A stretch of DNA of 64,000 nt from Roseiarcus sp963807735 (GTDB taxonomy: Bacteria; Pseudomonadota; Alphaproteobacteria; Rhizobiales; Beijerinckiaceae). The stretch lies in NCBI GenBank assembly GCA_963807735.1, contig CAWEDI010000032.1:1-64000 (forward strand). The letters are read 5' to 3'. The notes beneath the pieces were generated by a model, which was given only the letters and a program-made list of their open reading frames with translations, did no database searches and was not told the DNA's origin. The translations under genes were made by a program, and so were the position numbers. Positions 18,026 through 24,996 of the stretch are shown here, one piece after another (the stretch's first letter is position 1; every line of letters begins with the position of its first letter).

Positions 18026-19618
18026 ATGAACTGGTCCAGGCATTTGCTCGGTGGGGTCGCGGCGTTGGCCGTAAGCCTGGGGGCGGCGCTCGCCGAAGAC
18101 GCCGTGAAGCCGGCGCCGACTCCGGCCGCGGTTACCCCAAGCCCGGCGCCGACGCCCGTCGCCCCGAAGCCGGCCGCGCCCAGCCCGCAAGCCGCGGCCC
18201 CGGCGCCCGCGGCCACGCCGACTCCGGCCGCCGCTGCGCCCGCTCCGTCCCCAAGCCCGATGGCGACGCCGGCCTCGGCCTCCCCCGGCGACGCGCTGCC
18301 GCCGGCGCCGATTCCCGCCGAACTCGCGCCGAAGCCGAAGCCCAAGGTGAAACCCGCGCCGCCGCCGCTGGAGACGGCGCTGTCGACCGACCCGAATCCG
18401 ACGCTGTCGCAGCAGACTTTCTTCGCCACCCAAAAGGCCGCTGAGCGTTATGCGCGAATCGCTGACGAGGGCGGGTGGGCGACCGATCTGCCGGCGCTGC
18501 GTCCCGGCTCGAAGGGCGAGGAAGTCGCCAAACTGCGCAAGCATTTGGCGCTCGAAGGCGATCTCGACGGCGCCGCGTCCGGCGCCGCCGCGCGCAAGTG
18601 GGATTCCGCGCTAACCGCGGCGGTCAAACATTTCCAGGCCCGCATGGGGCTGCGGCAGACCGGAATCGTCGCCGGCGCTACGCTGAAAGCCATCAACGTA
18701 CCGGCGGAAGTGCGCCGCCAGGAGCTTGCCGCCAGCGCGGCGCGGCTCTCCAACGTGCATTTCGAGTTCGAGCGCCGCTATGTCGTGGTCAACCTGCCGT
18801 CGACCTCGGTCGAGGCGGTCGAGGACGGGAAAGTCGCGCATCGCTACGTCGCCATCGTCGGCGATCCCGATCATCCCTCGCCGGAGATTTCCGCGCATAT
18901 CTCGGTCATCAATCTCAATCCGACCTGGACGGTGCCGACCTCGATCATCAAGAAAGAGATCATCCCGCACATGCAGCGCGATCCCGGCTATCTCAGCCGC
19001 ATGAAGATCCGCGTGCTCGACGGGCAGTTGCACGAGATCGACCCGCGCTCGATCAACTGGAGCACCGAGCGCGCCGCCAACTATATCCTGCGCCAGGATT
19101 CCGGCGCCGGCAATTCGCTCGGCTCGATCCGCATCGGCATGCCGAACAAGGACGCCGTCTATATGCACGACACGCCCGGCAAAGCGCTGTTCGGGCGCGA
19201 CTTCCGCTTCCTCAGCCACGGCTGCGTGCGCGTGCAGGGGGTCTACGACTACGCGGCGTGGCTGCTCGAGGAGACGCCCGGCGGCCCCAACGGCGTGTGG
19301 GACAAGGCCGCGATGCTCGAGAAAGAGAAGGACAAGGAACGCTTCGACATCAAGCTGTCGCACCCCGTTCCGGTGATCTGGGTTTATCTGACGGGCTGGG
19401 CGAACGAGGACGGCGTCGTCAATTTCCGCAACGACGTCTACGGCATCGACCCTGCGGCCGAGGCGACCGCGAGCGCCGCCGCCGCGTCCGCGACGAACGA
19501 AGAGCCCGAGCCGGCCGCCGCGGTGGCGCCGGCTTCCGTCGCTGCGCCTGCGCCCGTTGCGACGCCGGCGCCGTTTTCGAGCAACTCGATCCTCAACTTC
19601 CTTCGCAACAACCATTGA
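18026..19618 (+). CDS. L,D-transpeptidase with peptidoglycan-binding domain (YcbB/LdtD-like)
   Basis: 530 residues. A signal peptide (MNWSRHLLGGVAALAVSLGA) leads into an Ala/Pro-rich linker of about 90 residues. A PG_binding_1 domain follows (LRPGSKGEEVAKLRKHL to HFQARMGLRQTGIV). Then comes the YkuD catalytic domain with MHDTPGKALFGRDFRFLSHGCVRVQG, whose Cys400 is the expected nucleophile. The protein should cross-link peptidoglycan 3-3 or attach proteins in the periplasm. The ATG at 18026 is chosen for the signal peptide rather than the upstream ATG at 17978. Its stop overlaps the TTG start of the next gene (TTGA), so the pair is probably translationally coupled. A second Ala/Pro-rich tail precedes the C-terminus. 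Confidence 0.92.
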   Translation: MNWSRHLLGGVAALAVSLGAALAEDAVKPAPTPAAVTPSPAPTPVAPKPAAPSPQAAAPAPAATPTPAAAAPAPSPSPMATPASASPGDALPPAPIPAELAPKPKPKVKPAPPPLETALSTDPNPTLSQQTFFATQKAAERYARIADEGGWATDLPALRPGSKGEEVAKLRKHLALEGDLDGAASGAAARKWDSALTAAVKHFQARMGLRQTGIVAGATLKAINVPAEVRRQELAASAARLSNVHFEFERRYVVVNLPSTSVEAVEDGKVAHRYVAIVGDPDHPSPEISAHISVINLNPTWTVPTSIIKKEIIPHMQRDPGYLSRMKIRVLDGQLHEIDPRSINWSTERAANYILRQDSGAGNSLGSIRIGMPNKDAVYMHDTPGKALFGRDFRFLSHGCVRVQGVYDYAAWLLEETPGGPNGVWDKAAMLEKEKDKERFDIKLSHPVPVIWVYLTGWANEDGVVNFRNDVYGIDPAAEATASAAAASATNEEPEPAAAVAPASVAAPAPVATPAPFSSNSILNFLRNNH

Positions 19619-20226
19619 GGGCGTCGCGACCTCTGCAAAACCGGGTCGATCCGTTCGGCGATCTGCGCGCGACGCCGGAACGCGGGCGGCTGATGGGCAA
19701 CCGCGGCGGCCGTTTTCACGACGACGCGCAGCATATCGGGCGGCGACGTTTCGCCTCCAAGCAGTGGATCGCCTGCGTCCTCCAATTCAAAGAGCGACAT
19801 CGCGAGGTGTTCGCGCACGGCTATACGGAGCTGTTCTTCCGTGACGAGCCGACGGCGCTGGCGGCGGGGCATCGCCCCTGCTTCGAGTGCCGCCGCGCCG
19901 AGGCGCTGGCGTTCCAGGCGGCCTTCCCCGGCCTGCGGCCGCGCGCGCCGGCGATGGACGCGCGGCTGCATGAAGAACGGCTCGATCCCCGGCGGCTGAC
20001 GCGTTTGGTCGCCTTGGACGGCCTACCCGACGCCGCGATGGTGCTGTGGCGCGGTGCGCCGCATCTGGTCGCGGGGGCTTGGCTGTGGCCGTGGCGTTTC
20101 GGCGACTATGGCGCCGCGGCGCCGCGACCGAGCGGCGTCGAGGTCGTCGCGTTGACGCCGCCGGCGATCCTGGCGGCCCTGACAGCCGGCTACCGGCCGC
20201 GCCGCGAGGGAACGCCGCTCACGTAA
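19615..20226 (+). CDS. Conserved hypothetical protein
   Basis: About 203 residues if translation starts at the TTG at 19615, whose TTGA overlaps the stop of the L,D-transpeptidase. Recognisable blocks are RVDPFGDL, RGRLMGNRGGRFHDD, ASKQWIACVLQFKERHREVF, YTELFFRDEPTALAAGHRPCFECRRAEA and LDPRRLTRLVALDGLPDAAMV. They match a family I know only as an uncharacterised cytoplasmic protein in alphaproteobacteria. A Cys pair in HRPCFECRRAEA could bind a metal, but this is a guess. No in-frame ATG exists before 19693, which would remove conserved sequence. Function unknown. Confidence 0.72.
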   Translation: MRASRPLQNRVDPFGDLRATPERGRLMGNRGGRFHDDAQHIGRRRFASKQWIACVLQFKERHREVFAHGYTELFFRDEPTALAAGHRPCFECRRAEALAFQAAFPGLRPRAPAMDARLHEERLDPRRLTRLVALDGLPDAAMVLWRGAPHLVAGAWLWPWRFGDYGAAAPRPSGVEVVALTPPAILAALTAGYRPRREGTPLT

Positions 20227-20268
20227 GGCGACGGTGGGAGGGTCGCTTCGCCCGCGACGAAGGCGCAT

Positions 20269-20886
20269 TCATCCGAAGTTCGGCGCTTGGTTGAAGATCG
20301 TCTCCAAATAGCGGCGCAAATGCGCGAGGCTTTCGCGCACCACCTGCGGCCCCTGCTTCGCCTTGGCGAAAATGAACGCGCCCTGCAAAACGGACTGGAT
20401 GAAATAGCCGACGCTCTCGGCGCTCCACGGCGCCTGCGGGGCGTAGCGCTGTTTGGCGGCCTCGATGTCGCGCACCAGGTTGGCGATATGCGTCGCCATG
20501 CCCCGCTCGCAAGCCGCGCGAATTTCCGGATGGGTCGCGTACGTCTCCTGCACCAGCGTGCCGAGCAGACAGGTGTAGTCGTTCAAATCGCCGCGCAGAA
20601 TCTCGGCGCGGAAATCCACGTAGCCGAGCAATCGCGCCAACGGGTCTTCCGCTTGCCGATACGCGGCGGTGGCGAAGAACCCCTCGGTCATCTCGCCCCA
20701 GAAGGCCGCGGCGGATAACGCCAGATCGTCCTTGCCCTTGAAGTGGTGAAAGAAGCTGCCCTTGGTGACGCCCGCTGCACGGCAGATGTCGTCCACGGTC
20801 GTCGCCGCGTAGCCCTTGGTGCGAATGACGTTGAACGCGCCGTTGAGCAGCTTGGTTTTCGATTCATGCTGGGACTGGGTTATCAT
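20269..20886 (-). CDS. TetR/AcrR-family transcriptional regulator
   Basis: 205 residues. The N-terminal helix-turn-helix is clear (LLNGAFNVIRTKGYAATTVDDICRAAGVTKGSFFHHFKGKDDLAL, about residues 13-57), followed by an all-helical ligand domain. The ATG at 20886 lies about 6 nt after a promoter -10 box, so the mRNA may be leaderless. A near-perfect 20-bp palindrome covers the promoter and suggests autoregulation. The divergent gene at 20971 may share the control. The ligand is unknown; the closest pattern is the family controlling detoxification or stress genes. Confidence 0.92.
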   Translation of the reverse strand: MITQSQHESKTKLLNGAFNVIRTKGYAATTVDDICRAAGVTKGSFFHHFKGKDDLALSAAAFWGEMTEGFFATAAYRQAEDPLARLLGYVDFRAEILRGDLNDYTCLLGTLVQETYATHPEIRAACERGMATHIANLVRDIEAAKQRYAPQAPWSAESVGYFIQSVLQGAFIFAKAKQGPQVVRESLAHLRRYLETIFNQAPNFG

Positions 20887-20891
20887 GCTAA

Positions 20892-20920
20892 AACATACCG
20901 ACGAGTTGGTATGGAGTCAA
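20892..20920 (-). promoter_or_regulatory. Predicted sigma70-type promoter of the tetR gene
   Basis: On the minus strand TTGACT (20920-20915) and TATGTT (20897-20892) are separated by exactly 17 bp. The expected transcription start falls at about 20886, the A of the tetR ATG, which predicts a leaderless or near-leaderless transcript. Confidence 0.62.
20894..20913. promoter_or_regulatory. Palindromic operator, probably for the adjacent TetR
   Basis: CATACCGACGAGTTGGTATG is an inverted repeat of two 9-bp arms (CATACCGAC and GTTGGTATG) around GA, with one mismatch. It occupies most of the spacer and part of the -10 box of the tetR promoter, a typical position for TetR autorepression. Confidence 0.65.
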
Positions 20921-20970
20921 CGCCCCGCTTCGGCTTGACGTCGCGCCCGGCCGGACCTAGGCCGCTCGGA

Positions 20971-21972
20971 ATGAAGCGGGTGTCGATGCGTTCGGGAACG
21001 TTGCGAGCCCTCGCGGCCGCGCTTGGCCTCGCGGCGTCGCCCGCTTCGGCGCTCGATTGCGACAAGGCCGCGAGCCCTAGCGAAATTGCGATTTGCGCCG
21101 ATCCCGCCGCGCGCGCCGCCGATAGCGCGATGGCCGACGCTTTCGCGGCGCTGCTCGCCGGCGCCGCCCCTTCCGCCAAGCCGGCGATCGTCGCCGCGCA
21201 GGCGCATTGGCTCCGGGACCGCGACTTCGCCTGCGAGCCGGAGAACGGGCCGAAACTCGCCGCCTGCCTCGCCGAGCAAAGCGGTCGCCGCCGCGCGTTC
21301 CTCGCCGCGGAGCCGGAGGCGGGGCCGGGCGCGCCGGGCCGGCTCGCCCCGTGGTTCCGCTACGAGGCGGGCGCGCCCGGCAAGGCCGCCGTCATGGTGC
21401 AGCTGCTGCGCTATCCCTCGCCGGCGACGCCCGCCGAGCGCGCGTTCGACAGCGCCGTCGACAAGCTCGCCGGCGGGATCGACGAGCCGGAGAAAGGCGA
21501 TCCCGCCGCCGACCATTACGAATACGACCGTTCGATGCGCGTGACCTACGCTTCGCCGCGGCTGATCTCCGCCCACATCGACGGTTTTAACGACACCGGC
21601 GGCGCGCATCCCAACACGTTCTCAGGCGATGTTACGATCGACGTCGAGCAGGGCCGCGAGGCGACGTTCGCCGATCTTCTCGACGAGGCGGGCGCCAAAG
21701 CGGTGTTCGCCTATTGCCTCAAATCCGTCATTGCGGCGAAGACCGCGCGAATGGGGGCGGATGCGCCGCTCAGCGCCGCCGATCTCAAGGAGCTCGCCAA
21801 GAACGTCGCCGCCGAGACGGGCAAGCTGACGACCTGGAGCTTCTCGGCGGACAAGGCGACCGTCACCTACGACCCCTACGCGGTCGGCGCCTATGTCGAA
21901 GGCGCCTATCGCTGCGAAATTCCGTATTCGGCGCTGAAGCCGCTGGCCAAGCCGAGCTTTCCCCTGCCTTGA
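20971..21972 (+). CDS. Secreted LprI-like / DUF3298-domain protein
   Basis: 333 residues with a signal peptide (MRSGTLRALAAALGLAASPASA). The first part (LDCDKAASPSEIAICADPAARAADSAMADAFAALLA, then HWLRDRDFACEPENGPKLAACLAEQSGRR) is the Cys-rich LprI-type lysozyme-inhibitor-like module. The second part (YEYDRSMRVTYASPRLISAHIDGFNDTGGAHPNTFSGDVTIDV to the C-terminus) is the DUF4163/DUF3298 fold seen in RsiV-like lysozyme-binding proteins. This combination suggests a periplasmic protein that senses or resists lysozyme-type attack; that is inference. The start could be the ATG at 20971 or 20986. It is divergent from tetR. Confidence 0.8.
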   Translation: MKRVSMRSGTLRALAAALGLAASPASALDCDKAASPSEIAICADPAARAADSAMADAFAALLAGAAPSAKPAIVAAQAHWLRDRDFACEPENGPKLAACLAEQSGRRRAFLAAEPEAGPGAPGRLAPWFRYEAGAPGKAAVMVQLLRYPSPATPAERAFDSAVDKLAGGIDEPEKGDPAADHYEYDRSMRVTYASPRLISAHIDGFNDTGGAHPNTFSGDVTIDVEQGREATFADLLDEAGAKAVFAYCLKSVIAAKTARMGADAPLSAADLKELAKNVAAETGKLTTWSFSADKATVTYDPYAVGAYVEGAYRCEIPYSALKPLAKPSFPLP

Positions 21973-21982
21973 GGAGCCGCCC

Positions 21983-23446
21983 ATGAATCAGGCCGTCACG
22001 CTGCCGCCCGCCAAGGGCGTGTTCATCGACAACGCTTGGCGCCCCGCCGTTTCCGGCCGCACGCTGCCGATGATCGCCCCCGCAGAAGGCGTCGCCTTCG
22101 CCTCGATTGCGGCCGGCGGGCGCGAGGACGTCGACCTCGCCGTCGCCTCGGCCCGCCGCGCCTTTGAGGACGGCGCGTGGGGGAGACTCAGCGCCACCGA
22201 GCGCGGACGGTTGTTGAGCAAACTCGGCCGCCTCATCGAGGATCACGCCGACGAGATCACCGCGCTGGAGGCGCGCGACACCGGCAAGCCGATGAAACAG
22301 GCGCGCGCCGACGCGGTCGCGGTCGCCCGTTATTTCGAATATTACGGCGGCGCCGCCGACAAGCTGCACGGCGATACGATCCCCTTTCTCGACGGCTATT
22401 TCGTCGCCACCGTCTACGAGCCGAAGGGCGTGACGGCGCACATCATTCCCTGGAACTATCCGAGCCAGATGTTCGGGCGCACGATCGCCGCCTCGCTGGC
22501 GGTCGGCAACGCCTGCGTGATGAAGCCCGCCGAGGACGCCTGCCTCGCGCCGTTACGGCTCACCGAGCTCGCCGCCGAAGCCGGCTTCCCCGAAGGCGCG
22601 CTGAATTGCGTGCCGGGGCTCGGAGAGGAGGCGGGCGCGGCGCTCGCCGCCCATCCCGGCATCGATTTCATCTCCTTCACCGGCAGCCAGGAGGTCGGGA
22701 CGGCGGTGCAGACGGCGGCCGCGCGCAACCACATCGGCTGCACGCTGGAGCTCGGCGGCAAGTCGCCGCAAGTCGTGTTCGCCGACGCCGATTACGAGGC
22801 CGCGCTCGCCTCCGTCGTCAACGCGATCGTGCAAAACGCCGGGCAGACCTGCTCTGCCGGTTCGCGGCTGCTGCTCGACGCGAAAATATGGGATCGCTTT
22901 ATAGCCGATCTCGCCGCGCGCTTCGCCAAGGTGACGGCGGGGACGCCGGAGATGGACCGCGAGCTCGGGCCAGTGATCTCTGCGAAGCAGAAACGCCGGA
23001 TCGAGAGCATGGTCGCCGCCGCGGAGGGCGCGGGCGCCAAGAAGCTCGCCGAGGGCGAAATCGCCGAGGGCGCACCGTCGGCGGGATTTTATGTTCGCCC
23101 GGCGATCTACGGCGTCGACGATCCAGCAATGGCGCTGGTTCGCGAAGAAGTGTTTGGCCCGATCCTGGCGGCGACGCGGTTTCGCGACGAGGCCGAGGCG
23201 GTGCGGCTCGCCAATTCGACGGATTACGGCCTGGTCGCCGGCGTCTGGTCGGGCGACGGGGCGCGGGCGATGCGGGTGGCGCGAAGGGTCCGCGCCGGTC
23301 AGGTGTTCGTCAACGGCTACGGCGCCGGCGGCGGCGCCGAACTGCCGTTCGGCGGCATGAAGAAATCCGGGCATGGGCGCGAAAAGGGCTTTGTCGCGCT
23401 GCACGAGTTCGCCGCCTTGAAGACGCTGGTGTTCAAACACGGATAG
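21983..23446 (+). CDS. NAD(P)-dependent aldehyde dehydrogenase
   Basis: 487 residues, a full-length ALDH-superfamily enzyme. The NAD-binding strand region IIPWNYPSQMFG, the FTGSQEVGTAVQ turn, the general base in LELGGKSPQVVFADAD and the nucleophile Cys in NAGQTCSAGSRLL are all present. It closes with the conserved PFGGMKKSGHGREKGFVALHEF block. The sequence is closest in style to betaine- or gamma-aminobutyraldehyde-type enzymes, but the substrate cannot be fixed. It starts 11 bp after the DUF3298-type gene and is followed by two cytochrome c genes, which may link aldehyde oxidation to a periplasmic electron chain or may be coincidence. Confidence 0.93.
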   Translation: MNQAVTLPPAKGVFIDNAWRPAVSGRTLPMIAPAEGVAFASIAAGGREDVDLAVASARRAFEDGAWGRLSATERGRLLSKLGRLIEDHADEITALEARDTGKPMKQARADAVAVARYFEYYGGAADKLHGDTIPFLDGYFVATVYEPKGVTAHIIPWNYPSQMFGRTIAASLAVGNACVMKPAEDACLAPLRLTELAAEAGFPEGALNCVPGLGEEAGAALAAHPGIDFISFTGSQEVGTAVQTAAARNHIGCTLELGGKSPQVVFADADYEAALASVVNAIVQNAGQTCSAGSRLLLDAKIWDRFIADLAARFAKVTAGTPEMDRELGPVISAKQKRRIESMVAAAEGAGAKKLAEGEIAEGAPSAGFYVRPAIYGVDDPAMALVREEVFGPILAATRFRDEAEAVRLANSTDYGLVAGVWSGDGARAMRVARRVRAGQVFVNGYGAGGGAELPFGGMKKSGHGREKGFVALHEFAALKTLVFKHG

Positions 23447-23546
23447 GCGATTTGCTGAATCGCATGATCCGGATGTACGAAATGCCGGCGAGCCGTCCCG
23501 GCCGCAGAGGCTGTCTCCCAGCGCGACGGCGAAAGAGGAAAACGGC

Positions 23547-23981
23547 ATGAGGCGTATTACCCTGATGGGCTTTGCGATTGTCGTTGGCGTCAGCGCGGCG
23601 ATCGCGGCCGACGATCCAATCAAGGCGCGTCAAGCGCTGATGGACAAGAACGGCGACTCGATCAAGCCGATCGTGCCGATCCTGAAGGGCCAAGCGCCGT
23701 TCGATCTGGCGACCGTACAAACCGCGCTCAACGCCTTCATCGCCACCTCCGAGCAGGCGCCGCCGCTGTTCGCGCCCGGCACCGACAAAGGCAAGACCAA
23801 GGCGCTGCCGGCGATCTGGCAGAACAAGGCCGATTTCGACGCGCGCATGGCCAAGCTCGGGTCGGACTCCCGGGCCGCGCTCGCCTCGATCATGGACGAG
23901 GCGAGTTTTAAGGCGAAATTCCCGCCGATTCTGAAGAACTGCGGCGACTGCCACGAAACCTATCGCGCCAAGGAGCCATGA
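23547..23981 (+). CDS. Class II cytochrome c (c556/c' type)
   Basis: 144 residues. A signal peptide (MRRITLMGFAIVVGVSAAIAAD) precedes a four-helix-bundle-type domain, with the single heme site CGDCH close to the C-terminus (KNCGDCHETYRAKEP). A C-terminal heme motif is characteristic of class II cytochromes c. It is periplasmic and low-potential, with an unknown partner. Its stop overlaps the start of the next cytochrome gene by 4 bp (ATGA), so the two are translationally coupled and probably function together. Confidence 0.92.
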   Translation: MRRITLMGFAIVVGVSAAIAADDPIKARQALMDKNGDSIKPIVPILKGQAPFDLATVQTALNAFIATSEQAPPLFAPGTDKGKTKALPAIWQNKADFDARMAKLGSDSRAALASIMDEASFKAKFPPILKNCGDCHETYRAKEP

Positions 23982-24856
23982 GGGCGCTCCTCGCGCTGAT
24001 TGCGTTGGCGCTGATGGGGGCCGGCGTATTTTGGGAACTCACGGCGCCCCGTCGCCTCGATCCCGACATCGCCCGCGCGATGGCCGAGCCCGGCGACGCC
24101 AAGGCGGGCGAGATCGTGTTTTACGTCGCCGGCTGCTCCGCCTGCCACGCCAAGCCCGACGCGCCGACCAAGCTCGGCGGCGGCCCGGCGTTGAAGACGC
24201 CGTTCGGGCCGATCACGCCGCCCAACATCTCGCCCGATCCGACCGACGGGATCGGCGGCTGGAGCGCCGAGGATTTCGCCCATGCTGTGTACGACGGCGT
24301 GACGCCGGCCGGGGCGCATCTCTACCCGGCGTTCCCCTATCCCTCATACCGCCACATGAGCGTCGCCGACGTGCGCAACCTCTGGGCCTTCCTGCGCACG
24401 CTACCGCCCGTACCGGGGCGCACGCCGCCGCCCGGCTTCAGCTTTCCCTTCAACATCCGCCGCGCGGTCGGCGTCTGGAAGCGCCTCTATCTGCCGCCGG
24501 TTTCGCCGCCGGCGACAGTCGCCGCCGCCGACACCGCCGACTACGGCCGCTATCTCGTCGAAGGCCCCGGCCATTGCGGCGAATGCCACACCCCGCGCGA
24601 CGCGCTCGGCGGCCCGGTGTCAGCGAAAGCGCTTTCCGGCGCGCCGATGCCCGACGGCAAGGGCAAGTCGCCCGACATCACGCCGGCGGGGCTTTCCAAA
24701 TGGTCGTTGGACGACGTCGAGACCGCGCTCTCGCTCGGCCTCAAGCCCGACGGCGACACGCTCGGCGGGGCGATGGGGGAGGTCGTGCAGAACCTCGGCC
24801 ATCTGCCGAAGGAATATATCAAGGCGATCGCGCTTTATCTGAAAGGGCCGCGGTAG
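23978..24856 (+). CDS. Di-heme cytochrome c, membrane-anchored
   Basis: 292 residues. One N-terminal hydrophobic helix (ALLALIALALMGAGVFWEL) lacks an obvious cleavage site, suggesting a membrane anchor. Two class I heme domains follow with CSACH (about residue 50) and CGECH (about residue 200). Both have downstream Met-containing segments that could be axial ligands. The layout matches the cytochrome subunits that take electrons from alcohol, aldehyde or gluconate dehydrogenases, or the SoxA/TsdA-type accessory cytochromes. The coupling to a class II cytochrome is noted above. No catalytic flavoprotein or quinoprotein subunit is adjacent. Confidence 0.9.
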   Translation: MRALLALIALALMGAGVFWELTAPRRLDPDIARAMAEPGDAKAGEIVFYVAGCSACHAKPDAPTKLGGGPALKTPFGPITPPNISPDPTDGIGGWSAEDFAHAVYDGVTPAGAHLYPAFPYPSYRHMSVADVRNLWAFLRTLPPVPGRTPPPGFSFPFNIRRAVGVWKRLYLPPVSPPATVAAADTADYGRYLVEGPGHCGECHTPRDALGGPVSAKALSGAPMPDGKGKSPDITPAGLSKWSLDDVETALSLGLKPDGDTLGGAMGEVVQNLGHLPKEYIKAIALYLKGPR

Positions 24857-24874
24857 CGTCGTTGCGAAGCGGAA

Positions 24875-24984
24875 CGTCATTGCGAGCGCGAGCCGAAGCC
24901 ATCCATCTCTGAGAGATCGTCTGATAGCCGGATAAGGTTGCACCAGCGGCGCCCTGGATTGCTTCGCTGCGCTCGCAACGACGG
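24875..24984. repeat. Dispersed palindromic repeat, copy 1
   Basis: A 110-bp element with terminal inverted repeats: CGTCATTGCGAGCGCGAGCC at the left and a CGCTCGCAACGACGG-type end at the right. The interior (about 24900-24960) resembles that of copy 4 at 57831, sharing CCATCCA, GAGATCGT, CCGGATA and GCGGCGCC blocks. It fills the gap between the cytochrome operon and the convergent transporter gene. Confidence 0.85.
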
Positions 24985-24996
24985 CTTCACAGAGCG

